From JAYOEY01 sp038116945 (GTDB lineage Bacteria; Pseudomonadota; Alphaproteobacteria; MPNO01; UBA2964): a stretch of 64,000 nucleotides of DNA. How positions within the stretch are numbered: position 1 is the stretch's first letter; each line of letters starts with the position of its first letter. Below, piece after piece: positions 24,938 to 34,747 of this stretch. The stretch covers positions 1 through 64,000 of the forward strand of contig JAYOEY010000020.1 of NCBI GenBank assembly GCA_038116945.1. The letters are read 5' to 3'. The position numbers and the translations under genes were made by a program. The notes below the pieces were generated by a model that did not search any database, had not been told where the DNA came from, and saw only the letters and a list, made by a program, of their open reading frames with translations.

Positions 24938-26035
24938 CTACTCTCCCGCCGCCGCGATGCGCGTCCGGCCGTACCTCGCGCTGTCGATGGTGTGGGCGGC
25001 GAGCGCGTCGCGGTCGATTTCGGGCGTGTAGCCGGCTTCCATACGCAGCGCGCCGGCCTCGAACCGCAGCGGATTGGCGAACAGCCGGTCCTCGGGCTTG
25101 AGGAATCCGTTGAACTCTCCCGCATTGTCGATCGTGTCGCGCGCGACGCAGGCCTCCGTCCAGCAGCACAGCTCGGTGGAGACGCCGTCGCCGAGGACCG
25201 GAACCATGCCGAGGTCGCGGATCAGTTTCAGCCCGTCGCGCAGCCGGTCGATCCCGCCCATCTTCTTGAGCTTGAGCTTGACGAACCCGACGCCGTCGAT
25301 GTCGCCGGCGCGCCTGATGTCGTCATTGTCGTAGATCGACTCATCCAGCATCACCGGCACGGCGGAGGCGGCGGCGACGGCGGCGTTGTCGTCCCAGTCC
25401 TTCGACCCGCAGGGCTGTTCGAACAGCTCGATCCCGTCCGGTTCCAGCGTTTCGGCGAAGCGTACCCCGTCCGCGCGGTTGAAGCCGCGATTGGCGTCGA
25501 GCCGGATGGTGGCCCGGCCCTTCGCCGCTGTCTGAACCGCCTTCACCTTGGCCGCGTCTTCCTGCCAGTCCTTGCCGACCTTGACCTTGAGGGTGCGGAA
25601 TCCCTCCGCGATGCGGGCATCGACCTCGCCCGGGATGTCGGCATGATCGGTCGAATGGAACGGCGTCAGCAGCGGCAGGGAAACGTCGTTCTCCAGCATC
25701 AGGGCCGGATGACCGCGCATCATTTCGAGCGCGGTGACGATGGCGGTTGCCGCCACCGGGCTTTCCGGAATGCGCGCCTCGATGGCGGCAAGCGCGGCGT
25801 CGCCCGTCCGGCCTGCCATGGACTCGACCGCCGATTTGCAGAAATCCCAACCGCCGTCGACGGTCTCGAACGTATGGCCGGGCGAAATATGCCCTTCGCC
25901 CCAGCCGGTCCGCCCGTCGGAATCCCGCGCCTCGACGATGATGGGCTCGAAATCCTCATAGACCCGGTAGGACACGTGATAGGGCACGGTCAGCTTCATT
26001 TTGACCCGGTAGAGGACGATTTCTTCGACGCTCAC
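24938..26035 (-). CDS. Enolase-superfamily enzyme (mandelate racemase/muconate lactonizing type)
   Basis: 365 residues. The MLE subgroup motifs are in order: KVKVG (catalytic lysine pair, near 150), RLDANRG (first metal aspartate), LFEQP (metal glutamate), MLDESI (third metal residue) and KLKLKKMGG (second lysine). The enzyme abstracts a proton alpha to a carboxylate; reactions in this group include cycloisomerisation, racemisation and dipeptide epimerisation. GTG 26035 has AGGAGA upstream. It is transcribed just ahead of an SDR gene and divergently from a TauD-type gene. Confidence 0.87.
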   Translation of the reverse strand: MSVEEIVLYRVKMKLTVPYHVSYRVYEDFEPIIVEARDSDGRTGWGEGHISPGHTFETVDGGWDFCKSAVESMAGRTGDAALAAIEARIPESPVAATAIVTALEMMRGHPALMLENDVSLPLLTPFHSTDHADIPGEVDARIAEGFRTLKVKVGKDWQEDAAKVKAVQTAAKGRATIRLDANRGFNRADGVRFAETLEPDGIELFEQPCGSKDWDDNAAVAAASAVPVMLDESIYDNDDIRRAGDIDGVGFVKLKLKKMGGIDRLRDGLKLIRDLGMVPVLGDGVSTELCCWTEACVARDTIDNAGEFNGFLKPEDRLFANPLRFEAGALRMEAGYTPEIDRDALAAHTIDSARYGRTRIAAAGE

Positions 26036-26120
26036 GGCTGTCTCCTTTTTCGCCTCGGCATCTTAAACCCCTGGCGACTTCCGTGATAGGATCGCCGAAG
26101 CAACGGAAGGGAGGCGGTCC

Positions 26121-26990
26121 ATGGCGACCGGAACGATTGCAGTTCGCAGTATGTCGGATGCGCTCGGTGCGGCGATGGACGGCATCGATCTTGCCGATGT
26201 CCCGGATGCGACCTTTGCCGCGATCGTGGAGGCGTGGAAAAACCATCTGGTGCTGGTGTTTCCCGGCCAGACCCTGTCGGATGCGGCGTTTCTCGATTTC
26301 AGCCGCCGGTTCGGCGAGCTCGATCTCGCCCCCATCACGGTGACCGGCAAGCCCTATATTCCGGAGCTGCCCCATCTCGCGATCATCTCGAACGTCGTGG
26401 AGAAAGGACAGGCCATCGGCGGGCTCGGCAATTCGGAGCTGATCTGGCACACCGACATGTCCTATGCCGACGACCCGCCCATCGCGTCGCTGCTTTACGC
26501 GCTCGAGGTGCCGGAAGGGCAGGGCGACACGTGGTTCTGCAACATGTATGCCGCCTACGACGCGCTGCCGGACGATCTGAAAACGCGGATCGCCACGCTC
26601 ACCTGCAAGCACGATTCGTCCCACAACTCGGCGGGCGAGACACGCAAGGGGTTCAAGGACGAGATCGTCAATCGCGACGACATCCCCGGCGCGGTGCATC
26701 CGCTGGTCTGCCGTCATCCGGAATCGGGCAGGCCGGTGCTTTATCTCGGTCGCCGGGCCAACGCCTATATTCCCGAGTTGCCGGACGCGGAAAGCGACGC
26801 GCTGCTCGACGAGCTCTGGTCGTATACGACCCCGGACGCGCACGTCTATCGCCATCGCTGGGAGGCGGGCGACATCGTGATGTGGGACAATAGAGCGACG
26901 ATGCACCGGCGAGACGATTTCGACCAGAATACAAGGCGTATCATGCACCGGTCGCAGGTGCAGGGAAAACGAATGGAGGCCGCAGCCTGA
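26121..26990 (+). CDS. TauD/TfdA-family Fe(II)/2-oxoglutarate dioxygenase
   Basis: 289 residues. The facial triad is visible: HTD in IWHTDMSYADDP near 117, and the distal histidine in NRATMHRRDDF near 270, with the 2-oxoglutarate-binding arginine in NTRRIMHR. These enzymes hydroxylate and often cleave substrates such as taurine, 2,4-D or alkyl sulfates. ATG 26121 has GGGAGG upstream. Its TGA overlaps the ATG of the following DszC-like gene (TGATG), so the pair is translationally coupled and likely works on one compound. Confidence 0.88.
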   Translation: MATGTIAVRSMSDALGAAMDGIDLADVPDATFAAIVEAWKNHLVLVFPGQTLSDAAFLDFSRRFGELDLAPITVTGKPYIPELPHLAIISNVVEKGQAIGGLGNSELIWHTDMSYADDPPIASLLYALEVPEGQGDTWFCNMYAAYDALPDDLKTRIATLTCKHDSSHNSAGETRKGFKDEIVNRDDIPGAVHPLVCRHPESGRPVLYLGRRANAYIPELPDAESDALLDELWSYTTPDAHVYRHRWEAGDIVMWDNRATMHRRDDFDQNTRRIMHRSQVQGKRMEAAA

Positions 26991-28180
26991 TGCCCGATAC
27001 AGCGCTTAACACGGATACCGATATCGACTGGGTCGCGCGTGCGAAAGAAGTGGCGCCGATCATCGAAGCGGCCGCGACGCAGACCGAGGCCGACCGCAAG
27101 GTGACGCCGGAAGCCATGAAAGCGATGCATGAGGCCGGGCTGTTCCGCCTGTCGGTGCCGAAGGCCGCCGGCGGTTTCGAGGCGCCGGTCGAGCAGATCA
27201 TTCAGGCGGTTGAAATCGTCGCCGGCGCCGACGCCAGCGCCGGCTGGTGCATGGGGCAGGGGCTGGGCTGCGCACGATCGTCGGCGTTTCTCGACCCTGA
27301 GATCGCGCGCGAGATCTGGGATACGCCTGACGGGGTGCTGGCCTGGGGCCCGCCCGCCGGGCCGATGCGGGCGGTGGCGGTCGAGGGCGGCTACCGCGTG
27401 ACCGGCAAGTGGCAGTTCGCCAGCGGCATCATGAATGCGACCTGGGTCGGGCCCAACCTGCCGGTGTTCGACGAGGACGGCGAGCGGCGGCTGGACGAGG
27501 ACGGCAAGCCGGAAAGCCGCAACATGCTGATCCGCAAGAAGGACGTACAGATCAACGACGTCTGGCAGGTCATCGGGTTGCGCGGCACCGGCAGTAACGG
27601 GTTCGAGGTCGAGGATTTTTTCGTGCCCGAGGAATTCACCTTCATCCGGGATTCCAGACATTACCGCCGCTGCGATGCGCCGCTTTACCGCATTCCTCTC
27701 ACCACCTATTACGGCATGGCGTTCGGCAGCGTGGCGCTCGGCGTGGCGCGGCCGGTGCTCGATTCCTTCATCGATATGGCGGAAACCAAGAAAGCCAGCC
27801 ACACCGCCATGGTGCTGCGCGAGAACCCCGCGGTACAGCGCGAATTCGCGACCGCTGAAGCGGGCTGGGGCTCGGCCCGCGCCTATCTGCACGAGCGCGT
27901 CAACGCGCTGTTCGGGCGCGGGATACCGTTCGAGGAATGGTCGCTTTCCGACCGGGCACGGCTGCGCATCGCGTCCACCAATGCCATGCACCAGTCACGC
28001 AATGCGGTGAACTGGGCCTATCAGGCGGCGGGATCCGGCGCGATCTTTCAGAACAACCCGTTCGAAAAGCGGCTGCGCGACATCAACGCGGTGTGCCAGC
28101 AGGCCCAGGCCCAGCCGGTCAATTACGAGCATGCCGGCGGCGCGCTGATGGGCGTCGAGACCTCCGGCGGACGGGTCTAG
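26990..28180 (+). CDS. Acyl-CoA dehydrogenase-fold flavin monooxygenase (DszC/HsaA-like)
   Basis: 396 residues of the acyl-CoA dehydrogenase fold, with the group D monooxygenase pattern: helical N-domain (EADRKVTPEAMKAMHEAGLFRLSVPK), a beta domain (YRVTGKWQFASGI, LRGTGSNGFEVEDFFVPEE) and a C-terminal helical domain with HQSRNAVNWAYQAAGSGAIF. Members use reduced flavin from a separate reductase to hydroxylate phenols or oxidise sulfur. The start overlaps the stop of the TauD-type gene. A true acyl-CoA dehydrogenase is less likely, because HsaA/DszC-type landmarks predominate. Confidence 0.82.
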   Translation: MPDTALNTDTDIDWVARAKEVAPIIEAAATQTEADRKVTPEAMKAMHEAGLFRLSVPKAAGGFEAPVEQIIQAVEIVAGADASAGWCMGQGLGCARSSAFLDPEIAREIWDTPDGVLAWGPPAGPMRAVAVEGGYRVTGKWQFASGIMNATWVGPNLPVFDEDGERRLDEDGKPESRNMLIRKKDVQINDVWQVIGLRGTGSNGFEVEDFFVPEEFTFIRDSRHYRRCDAPLYRIPLTTYYGMAFGSVALGVARPVLDSFIDMAETKKASHTAMVLRENPAVQREFATAEAGWGSARAYLHERVNALFGRGIPFEEWSLSDRARLRIASTNAMHQSRNAVNWAYQAAGSGAIFQNNPFEKRLRDINAVCQQAQAQPVNYEHAGGALMGVETSGGRV

Positions 28181-28218
28181 GGATTTTCGATCTCTGACGC
28201 GACAGAATCAGAAACCGT

Positions 28219-29703
28219 TCAGGTCTTCGCTTTCGACCAGATCTGTTTAATCAGCGGCCAGAACAGGCTGATAAAGGTCAGCACGAAGAACAGCACGACA
28301 ATCGGGCTTTCGAACAGGCGCAGCCAGTTGTTGTCGTAGATGATCATCGATTGCGACAGCGATTCCTCGACCAGCTTGCCGAGGATCAGCCCCATCACCA
28401 GCGGCGCCGCGCCGAACCCGTGCCGGTTCATGATAAACCCGACGATGCCGGCGATCAGCATCACCCAGATGTCGAACACCGACGAGCTGTAGCTGTAGGC
28501 GCCGACCATCGAGAACACAAATACCGACGGCCACAGCAGGGTGCGCGGGATCAGCGTGATGCGCGAGAAAATCTTCGCGCCGCCCAGCCCGATGGCAAAG
28601 AACATCAGGTTGGCGAACAGCATCGCAAAGAATATCGCATAGACGAATTGCGGCGTTTCGTTCAGCAGATGCGGGCCGGGGCGCAGGCCGTGCATGATAA
28701 AAGCGGCGAGAATGACCGCCGTGGTGCCGCTGCCCGGTATGCCGAGCGCCAGCGTCGGCACCATCGCGCCGCCGGCCGCGGCGTTGTTGGCGGCTTCCGG
28801 CCCGGCGATGCCTTCGATCGCGCCCGAGCCGAATTTCTCCGGCTCTTTGGAAAACCGCTTCGCCTCGTTGTAGCCCATGATCGCCGCGACGGTGGAGCCT
28901 TCCGCCGGCAATATGCCGATGAAGGTGCCGATGCCGCAGGAGCGCAGGATGGTCCATTTGATCTTCCGGTAATCCTCGCGGGAGGGGAGCTTGATGACCA
29001 CCGAGCTGATCCGCTCCAGCGTCTTGTCGAGGGTCTGCGACTGGGTCAGCAGCTCGCCCATGGCGAACAGCCCGATCAGCACCGGCACGAAATGGATGCC
29101 GTCGGAAATCTCGGGAATCCCGAAGGTAAAGCGCTCGACGCCGGTCGTCAGATGGATGCCGGCGGTGCCGATCAGCACGCCGATGCCGCCGGCGATCAGG
29201 TTGCGGATCGAGGATTTGCCGCTGATTGCCGCCAGCATCGACAGTGCGAAAATCGCCAGCGCGAAATATTCCGGCGGCTTGAATTCGAGCGCGACCTTGG
29301 CCAGCAGCGGCGTGGCGACAAGAAACACCAGCAGGCTGAACACCCCGCCGATAACGGACGACACGGCGGCCAGCCCGAGCGCCCGGCCGGCCTCGCCGTT
29401 CTTCGCCATGGGGTACCCGTCGAACGCGGTGGCGACCGCCGGCGGCGCACCTGGCGCGTTGATCAGGATGGCCGTGATCGAGCCGCCGAACGTGCCGGCG
29501 CAGTAGAGCGCCGCCAGCATCGAGATCGCCGGAATGGGCTCAAGCCCGACCGTGAACGGCAGCAGAAGCGCGACGGCCATCGGCGAGCTCAGCCCCGGCA
29601 GGGCGCCGACCATCACGCCGATCAGCACGCCGCACAGGATCAGAAACAGATTGTACGGATCGAAGATCAGCGAAAAGCCGAGAGTCAGCGCGTCGAAACC
29701 CAT
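28219..29703 (-). CDS. tctA: Tripartite tricarboxylate transporter, large membrane subunit (TctA)
   Basis: 494 residues and many hydrophobic helices. The motifs GVLIGVMVGALPGLSSPMAVALLLP near the N-terminus and GILPAEGSTVAAIMGYNEAKRFSKEPEKFGSGAIEGIAGPEAANNAA in the middle are characteristic of TctA. It forms the channel of a secondary, ion-driven carboxylate importer together with TctB and the periplasmic TctC. The three genes lie in order C-B-A on the minus strand with gaps of 29 and 58 bases, one operon. Confidence 0.92.
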   Translation of the reverse strand: MGFDALTLGFSLIFDPYNLFLILCGVLIGVMVGALPGLSSPMAVALLLPFTVGLEPIPAISMLAALYCAGTFGGSITAILINAPGAPPAVATAFDGYPMAKNGEAGRALGLAAVSSVIGGVFSLLVFLVATPLLAKVALEFKPPEYFALAIFALSMLAAISGKSSIRNLIAGGIGVLIGTAGIHLTTGVERFTFGIPEISDGIHFVPVLIGLFAMGELLTQSQTLDKTLERISSVVIKLPSREDYRKIKWTILRSCGIGTFIGILPAEGSTVAAIMGYNEAKRFSKEPEKFGSGAIEGIAGPEAANNAAAGGAMVPTLALGIPGSGTTAVILAAFIMHGLRPGPHLLNETPQFVYAIFFAMLFANLMFFAIGLGGAKIFSRITLIPRTLLWPSVFVFSMVGAYSYSSSVFDIWVMLIAGIVGFIMNRHGFGAAPLVMGLILGKLVEESLSQSMIIYDNNWLRLFESPIVVLFFVLTFISLFWPLIKQIWSKAKT

Positions 29704-29761
29704 GGTTACTTGTTTTCCTGCTCGGTCAGGGGACAGGCGATACTCTTCAAAGACATAAGAC

Positions 29762-30325
29762 CTATCCCCCGATTGCGACGCCGAACAGGCCCGGTTCGAA
29801 ATAGACCTTCAGCACCTTGGTAAACAGCAGCGCGACCGTCGGCGGGAATATCAGCACATAAGGGACGAGGATCTTCATCCGCCGCTCGCCCCACAGCAGC
29901 GGCAGCGCAATACAGACGGAAATCATCCCGCCCAGCGTGCCGAACAGATGGATCATCGAGACCACGCAGATCATCAGCAGGGCGGTGAAAACCGAGATCG
30001 ACTTGATCCGGCTGGACCGGTCCTCGTCGATCGATGCGGTCTGCGATCCGCGCGCCAGATGCTCGAACGGCAATAACAGGCTGAGGACGACGATGGTCCA
30101 GATCAGCAGGCGGGGAAACCATTCCGGCCCGATATTCTGCGTCAGCAACGACGAGACTTCGTCGAACTGCGTGGTGACGTAATAAAGCCACCCGCACACC
30201 GCGACGATCAGGACCGTCAGCCAGAGGTCGGTGAAATGGACGAAACCGCGGCCGGAAGGCGCGGGCGAGGCGCTGCCCTGCCCGCTATCTCCGGCCGGGT
30301 TTTCCGCCGGTTCGGTGTCCGCCAT
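29762..30325 (-). CDS. tctB: Tripartite tricarboxylate transporter, small membrane subunit (TctB)
   Basis: 187 residues with four hydrophobic stretches: LWLTVLIVAVCGWLYYV, LLIWTIVVLSLLLPF, VFTALLMICVVSMIHLFG and LVPYVLIFPPTVALLFTKVLKVY. This is the four-helix plan of TctB. It has a polar N-terminal tail of about 30 residues. It sits between tctC and tctA and is the small integral subunit of the same uptake system. Confidence 0.88.
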   Translation of the reverse strand: MADTEPAENPAGDSGQGSASPAPSGRGFVHFTDLWLTVLIVAVCGWLYYVTTQFDEVSSLLTQNIGPEWFPRLLIWTIVVLSLLLPFEHLARGSQTASIDEDRSSRIKSISVFTALLMICVVSMIHLFGTLGGMISVCIALPLLWGERRMKILVPYVLIFPPTVALLFTKVLKVYFEPGLFGVAIGG

Positions 30326-30354
30326 GGAAAACCTGCTTTACGCGTAACGGGGCG

Positions 30355-31338
30355 TTACTTCTTGATAATGCCCAGATCGAGCAAAGCGGCCCGTGCGTTG
30401 GCGTACTCTTCCTTGATCTGCTTGTCCCAGACCTCGTGGCCCGCAACGCTGTCGTCGGGCGACAGGCCGGAACTCTTCAGATAGTTGGCGAAGACCTTGT
30501 GTTTCATCGCCTTGACGAGGCCCTTGGACAGCGTGTCGATGACCGGCTGCGGCGTGCCTTTGAGCACCCAGTATCCGCGGGTGGTCGATGCCTTGGCGTT
30601 GTAGCCGAGTTCGACCGTCGACGGCACATCGGGATAATCCTTCAGGCGCTTCTCGGCCATGACCGCAAGCGCAAGGAAACTGCCATCCCTGACCTGTTCG
30701 CCTGCCTCGGAAACGTTCGGCAGGGTGGCGTCGATGGCGCCCGACAGCAGGGCCTGGACCATCTGCGCGCCGGAGCCGAACGGCACCACCTTGAACTTGA
30801 TCCCGGAAGCCTTGGCGAAGGTGGCGAGTCCGATATGCTCGGTGCCGCCGATCTGCGCGACGCCCCAGTTAAGCGGCTTTTCCTTCGATGCCTTGACCAT
30901 ATCCGCAAGCGTCTTGAACTTGCTCTTGCCCGACACGGTGATGAAGGTCGGGTCGTCCATCGCGCGGGCCACGCCGACCACATCGTCAATGGTCAGCGGC
31001 GATTTGCCGCGGGCGATCGTGTAGAGATGCGTCTGGGTCAGCGCCAGAAGCGTATAGCCGTCTTTCGGGCGCGACTGCGCGTAGGCATGGGCCTTGGCGC
31101 CGGAGCCGCCGCGCTTGGAGACGACCTGCATGTCGGTCTTCAGGTTGCGGCGAGAGCGGATCATCATCATCCGCGCGGTCACGTCGGTGCCGCCGCCGTA
31201 GCTCGAATGGATCACCACCTGGATCGTCTTGGACGGAAACTTGTCCTGCGCGAGCACCAGGCTTGCCGACGATGCGATGCCGACGGCGACCGCGACGCCG
31301 AGCGCCGCCCTGTCAATTCGAAATCCCGTGTTCTTCAT
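30355..31338 (-). CDS. tctC: Tripartite tricarboxylate transporter substrate-binding protein (TctC/Bug)
   Basis: 327 residues with a Sec signal peptide (AALGVAVAVGIASSASLVLAQ). The mature protein shows the Bug-family plan: an N-terminal lobe with the binding loop HSSYGGGTDVTARM, then GGTEHIGLATFAKASGIKFKVVPF and GDAMAL-like ATLPNVSEAG. These periplasmic receptors bind carboxylates and pass them to TctBA. It is the first gene of the tctCBA operon, with a gap of about 130 bases to the upstream ligase gene. Confidence 0.9.
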   Translation of the reverse strand: MKNTGFRIDRAALGVAVAVGIASSASLVLAQDKFPSKTIQVVIHSSYGGGTDVTARMMMIRSRRNLKTDMQVVSKRGGSGAKAHAYAQSRPKDGYTLLALTQTHLYTIARGKSPLTIDDVVGVARAMDDPTFITVSGKSKFKTLADMVKASKEKPLNWGVAQIGGTEHIGLATFAKASGIKFKVVPFGSGAQMVQALLSGAIDATLPNVSEAGEQVRDGSFLALAVMAEKRLKDYPDVPSTVELGYNAKASTTRGYWVLKGTPQPVIDTLSKGLVKAMKHKVFANYLKSSGLSPDDSVAGHEVWDKQIKEEYANARAALLDLGIIKK

Positions 31339-31466
31339 CGTGAAGCTCCCCGAATGAGTCGATATTGCTGTTTACTGGTATACCAGCGTCTCACTGACGG
31401 AAACGGTACCCTTCCGACAACAATCGAGGAAGCCAAAAATTCGCGTAAGCGAGTTTTCCCGCGCTT

Positions 31467-33569
31467 TCAATCCAGCACGATCAGCCCGTCGACCGCGACG
31501 ATACCGTCGCCTTCCGGCCGTACGATCAGCGGGTTGATTTCCGCCTCCCGGACGACGGGCGCGCCGGCGGGCAGGCGGGCCAGTTCGGAAAGCGCGGCGA
31601 TGGCTTTCGCCAGCGCGTCCAGATCGCCCTTCGCCATGCCGCGATAGCCGCGGATCGGGGCGAGGCCCGTGACCTCGTCGATCATTTCCCGTGCGGTCGC
31701 GACCGAAACGGGGGCCAGCCGTACCGAGGCGTCACGATAGAGTTCGGCGAGAACGCCGCCCGGCGCCAGCGTGACGATCGGGCCCGCCTCCTGCGTCAGG
31801 CGGTAGCCGATCAGCGCCTCGGCAAGGCGGTTCTCCATCTTTTGAACCATGACCCCGTCGATACGGGCATCCGGGTGGGCGTCCGCCGCGCGCTGCGACA
31901 TCAGGGCGGCTGCCTCCGACAGGGCGACGTCGTCCCAGATGTCGAGCATCACCCCGCCCGCCTCGGTCTTGTGCGGAATGTCGGCGGAAACGATCTTGGC
32001 GACGACCGGATAGCCGATGGGCGAACCGATCCTGCCCGGCTCCAGCATCGCCGACCGCACCTGTTCGATCCCGAGCGCGCCGAACACCGATCCCGCCGCC
32101 GACTCGTCGAGGATTTTACCCTTCGCGGCGCGGGCGGCCTTCTTCAGGGCGGCGGCGGCTTGTTCCGTTCGCTTGCCGCGCGGCTTCGGCGGCGGCGAAG
32201 CGGGCGGCGTCCAGTCGAGGCAGGCGCGCATTGCGTCGGCGCAGGATTCCGGCGTCCGGAATGCCGCGATGCCGGCCGCGGTCAGGAGGCGGAGCGATTC
32301 TTCGGCGGCCGGCACCAGGAAGGCGGCTATCGGCTTGTCGCTTTTCCTTGCCGCCGCCGCGATGGGTTCGACCGCGATGCCGGCGTGAAACTGCGCCGAT
32401 GAGCCGACGACCGCGACGACCGCGTCGTTTTCCTTCGAGCGCAGCAGCATTTCGAGCGACGGCTGATATATGTCGCGACGCGTACCCGCCATGGTCAGGT
32501 CGATGATCGGCCCGTCACTCAACGTGATGCCCGCCGGCGCGACCTTGTCCCGCAGCCGCTTCGGCGCGCTCACCAGATCGATGCCCGCGAGTCCCATCCG
32601 GTCGACGGTCGTCGCCGCGCCGCCGCCGGTGGTGGTCAGCACGGCGACCCTGCGTCCCGGCCCTTTCGGACGGCGTTTTGCGAGCGGCGCGATTTCCAGC
32701 AGCGTCTCCAGCAGATCGACCCGGAGAATGCCGCAGTCGCGGAAGAAGGCGCTGGTGGCCGCGTCGTCGCCGGCGATTGCGCCCGAATGCGATACCGCCA
32801 GCGCCCGCCCGGCATCGGACCGGCCCAGCTTGTAGGCGATGACCGGCTTGCCCGCCCTGTGGGCGCGCCGGGCCATGGCGGCGAGCGATACGGGGTCGCG
32901 CACCGATTCGAGAAACAGCAGGATCGCTTCCGTGTCGCTATCATCGACCAGCGCGTCGGCGACCTCGCCCACCGTCAGGTCGGCCTCGTTGCCGATCGAG
33001 ACCATGCGCGAGAACCCGACCCCGCGCGCCGCCCCGCGCGAGATCAGAGCGCCCAGCATGGTGCCGCTCTGCGAGACGACGCCGAGCGAGCCGGGGATAA
33101 GCTCCGGCATTTCCAGCACCGCGTTGACGGTGATCGCCGCACCGCCGACCACGTCAATCACGCCCATCGAGTTCGGGCCGACCAGACGCATGCCGGCCTC
33201 GCGCGCGTCGCGCACCATCTTTTCCTGAATGCGTCGGCCCTCCTCGCCGGTTTCGGCGAACCCGTCGGAAAAGATGCTGGCGATCTTCACGCCGGCCTTC
33301 GCGCAATCCTTCAGAATGCCCGGCACGGTCGCGGCGGGCGTCATGATAAAGGCGTGATCCACCGGGCCGGGAGCGGCGGAAACGGATTTGTATGCCGGCA
33401 GGCCCAGAATCTCGTCGCGCCCGGGATTGATCGGCAGGATTCGCCCGCTGTAGCCGTGTTTTGCCAGATAGCGCTGCGGCCGGGCGGTGTTTTTTCTCTC
33501 GTCGCCCGATGCGCCCACGAGAGCGACCGAACGCGGGCTGAACAGCGCCCGGATCAGCGACTTCTTCAT
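31467..33569 (-). CDS. ADP-forming acyl-CoA synthetase (acetate--CoA ligase type), fused subunits
   Basis: 700 residues. The domains run CoA-binding (SVALVGASGDERK near 14-30), succinyl-CoA ligase-like flavodoxin domain with the phosphohistidine in AVSHSGAIAGDD near 255, and a C-terminal ATP-grasp domain (GYPVVAKIVSADIPHKTEAGG near 515). This is the fused ACD layout that makes acyl-CoA and ADP, reversibly. ATG 33569 comes two bases after the stop of the acyl-CoA dehydrogenase gene, so they are coupled. The pair likely activates and oxidises one carboxylic acid. Confidence 0.9.
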   Translation of the reverse strand: MKKSLIRALFSPRSVALVGASGDERKNTARPQRYLAKHGYSGRILPINPGRDEILGLPAYKSVSAAPGPVDHAFIMTPAATVPGILKDCAKAGVKIASIFSDGFAETGEEGRRIQEKMVRDAREAGMRLVGPNSMGVIDVVGGAAITVNAVLEMPELIPGSLGVVSQSGTMLGALISRGAARGVGFSRMVSIGNEADLTVGEVADALVDDSDTEAILLFLESVRDPVSLAAMARRAHRAGKPVIAYKLGRSDAGRALAVSHSGAIAGDDAATSAFFRDCGILRVDLLETLLEIAPLAKRRPKGPGRRVAVLTTTGGGAATTVDRMGLAGIDLVSAPKRLRDKVAPAGITLSDGPIIDLTMAGTRRDIYQPSLEMLLRSKENDAVVAVVGSSAQFHAGIAVEPIAAAARKSDKPIAAFLVPAAEESLRLLTAAGIAAFRTPESCADAMRACLDWTPPASPPPKPRGKRTEQAAAALKKAARAAKGKILDESAAGSVFGALGIEQVRSAMLEPGRIGSPIGYPVVAKIVSADIPHKTEAGGVMLDIWDDVALSEAAALMSQRAADAHPDARIDGVMVQKMENRLAEALIGYRLTQEAGPIVTLAPGGVLAELYRDASVRLAPVSVATAREMIDEVTGLAPIRGYRGMAKGDLDALAKAIAALSELARLPAGAPVVREAEINPLIVRPEGDGIVAVDGLIVLD

Positions 33570-33571
33570 GT

Positions 33572-34741
33572 CTAGGCTTCGGGTTTAGGGGGCCGCGGCG
33601 GCCGTTGCGAGAAACGCCGCTCGAACACGTCTTCGGCGATGCGGTTCTTCATCATCTCGGGCGAACCGCCTGCGATCATCCAGCCGCGCGTCCGCCGGAA
33701 GCAGTATTCGACCAGGCTGTCCTGGCTGTAGCCCGCGCCGCCCATCGCCTGCATCGCCTCGTGCGCAACCTGAAAGCCGTTCTGGTTGCAGGCGATCTTG
33801 GCGATCGAGGTTTCCTGCGCCGACGGGAAGCCCCGGTCGGCGCTGGCCGCTGCGCGATAGAGCAAAAGCTGCGCCGAATCGAGCAGTATCTTCATGTCGG
33901 CGAATTTCCACTGGATGCCCTGGAACTCGCAAAGAGGCCGGCCGAACTGTTCGCGCGTCATGACATGCTGGCGCGCGGTCTCGAAGGCGAAGCGTCCCAG
34001 CGCCAGAGCGCGGCTCGCATTGCCGATCCGCTCCACATTGAAACCGGCGATCTGCTTGCGGAAGCCGCCTTCCTTCAGCAGCACGTTTTCCGGGCTGACA
34101 TATACATCGTCGAAATAGAGCTGGGTCCATTCCTCGCCGGACAGGAAGCCGGTCGGCGTGCCGGTGGTAAACCCGTCCGATCCGCGCTCGATCAGCACCG
34201 AGCCGATGCCGTTGAGCCCCGGCCCGTAGCGGACATAGGCGAGCAGCACGTCGGCGTAGCGCCCGTGGGTGGTGAACACCTTGGTGCCGTTGATGCGGTA
34301 GCCGTCCCCGTCCGGCGTCGCCGCCGTTTTCAGGTCGGTCGCCGCCGATCCCGCCTCCGGCTCGGTCATGGCGACCGCGATGACTTTTTCGCCGGCCAGC
34401 ATCGGCTTCAGCAGCCGTTCCTTCTGCTCGTCGGTGCCGTATTCGGCGAGCACCCGGATCGGCCCGAAATTACCGGCCTGGATCACGTCGGCGCTGCGCG
34501 GACATACGCTGGCGATGGTCTCGATGGCGATCACCGCATCCATCAGCGTGCCGCCCTGACCGCCTGCCTCCTCGGGAATGGTGATCCCGAGAAGCCCCTG
34601 TTCCGCCATCAGCTTCGCGACATCCCACGGGTAGGCGTCGTTGTGCGCGCGTTCAAGCGCGCCGGCAGCGAGGTGGCGCTCGGCGAAGGCGCGCACCGAA
34701 TCCTGGAATAGCTGCTGTTCTTCGGTGAAGGTGAAATCCAT
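33572..34741 (-). CDS. Acyl-CoA dehydrogenase
   Basis: 389 residues, normal for the family. FAD-binding landmarks are AMTEPEAGSAATDLKTAATPDGDGYRINGTKVFTTHG near 120-156. The C-terminal helical domain has QAMGGAGYSQDSLVEYCFRRTRGWMIAGGSPEMMKNRIAEDV. It oxidises an acyl-CoA to the enoyl-CoA and passes electrons to ETF. It lies 6 bases after an MmgE/PrpD gene and 2 bases before the ligase gene: a tight three-gene operon. Confidence 0.9.
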   Translation of the reverse strand: MDFTFTEEQQLFQDSVRAFAERHLAAGALERAHNDAYPWDVAKLMAEQGLLGITIPEEAGGQGGTLMDAVIAIETIASVCPRSADVIQAGNFGPIRVLAEYGTDEQKERLLKPMLAGEKVIAVAMTEPEAGSAATDLKTAATPDGDGYRINGTKVFTTHGRYADVLLAYVRYGPGLNGIGSVLIERGSDGFTTGTPTGFLSGEEWTQLYFDDVYVSPENVLLKEGGFRKQIAGFNVERIGNASRALALGRFAFETARQHVMTREQFGRPLCEFQGIQWKFADMKILLDSAQLLLYRAAASADRGFPSAQETSIAKIACNQNGFQVAHEAMQAMGGAGYSQDSLVEYCFRRTRGWMIAGGSPEMMKNRIAEDVFERRFSQRPPRPPKPEA

Positions 34742-34747
34742 CTGCGG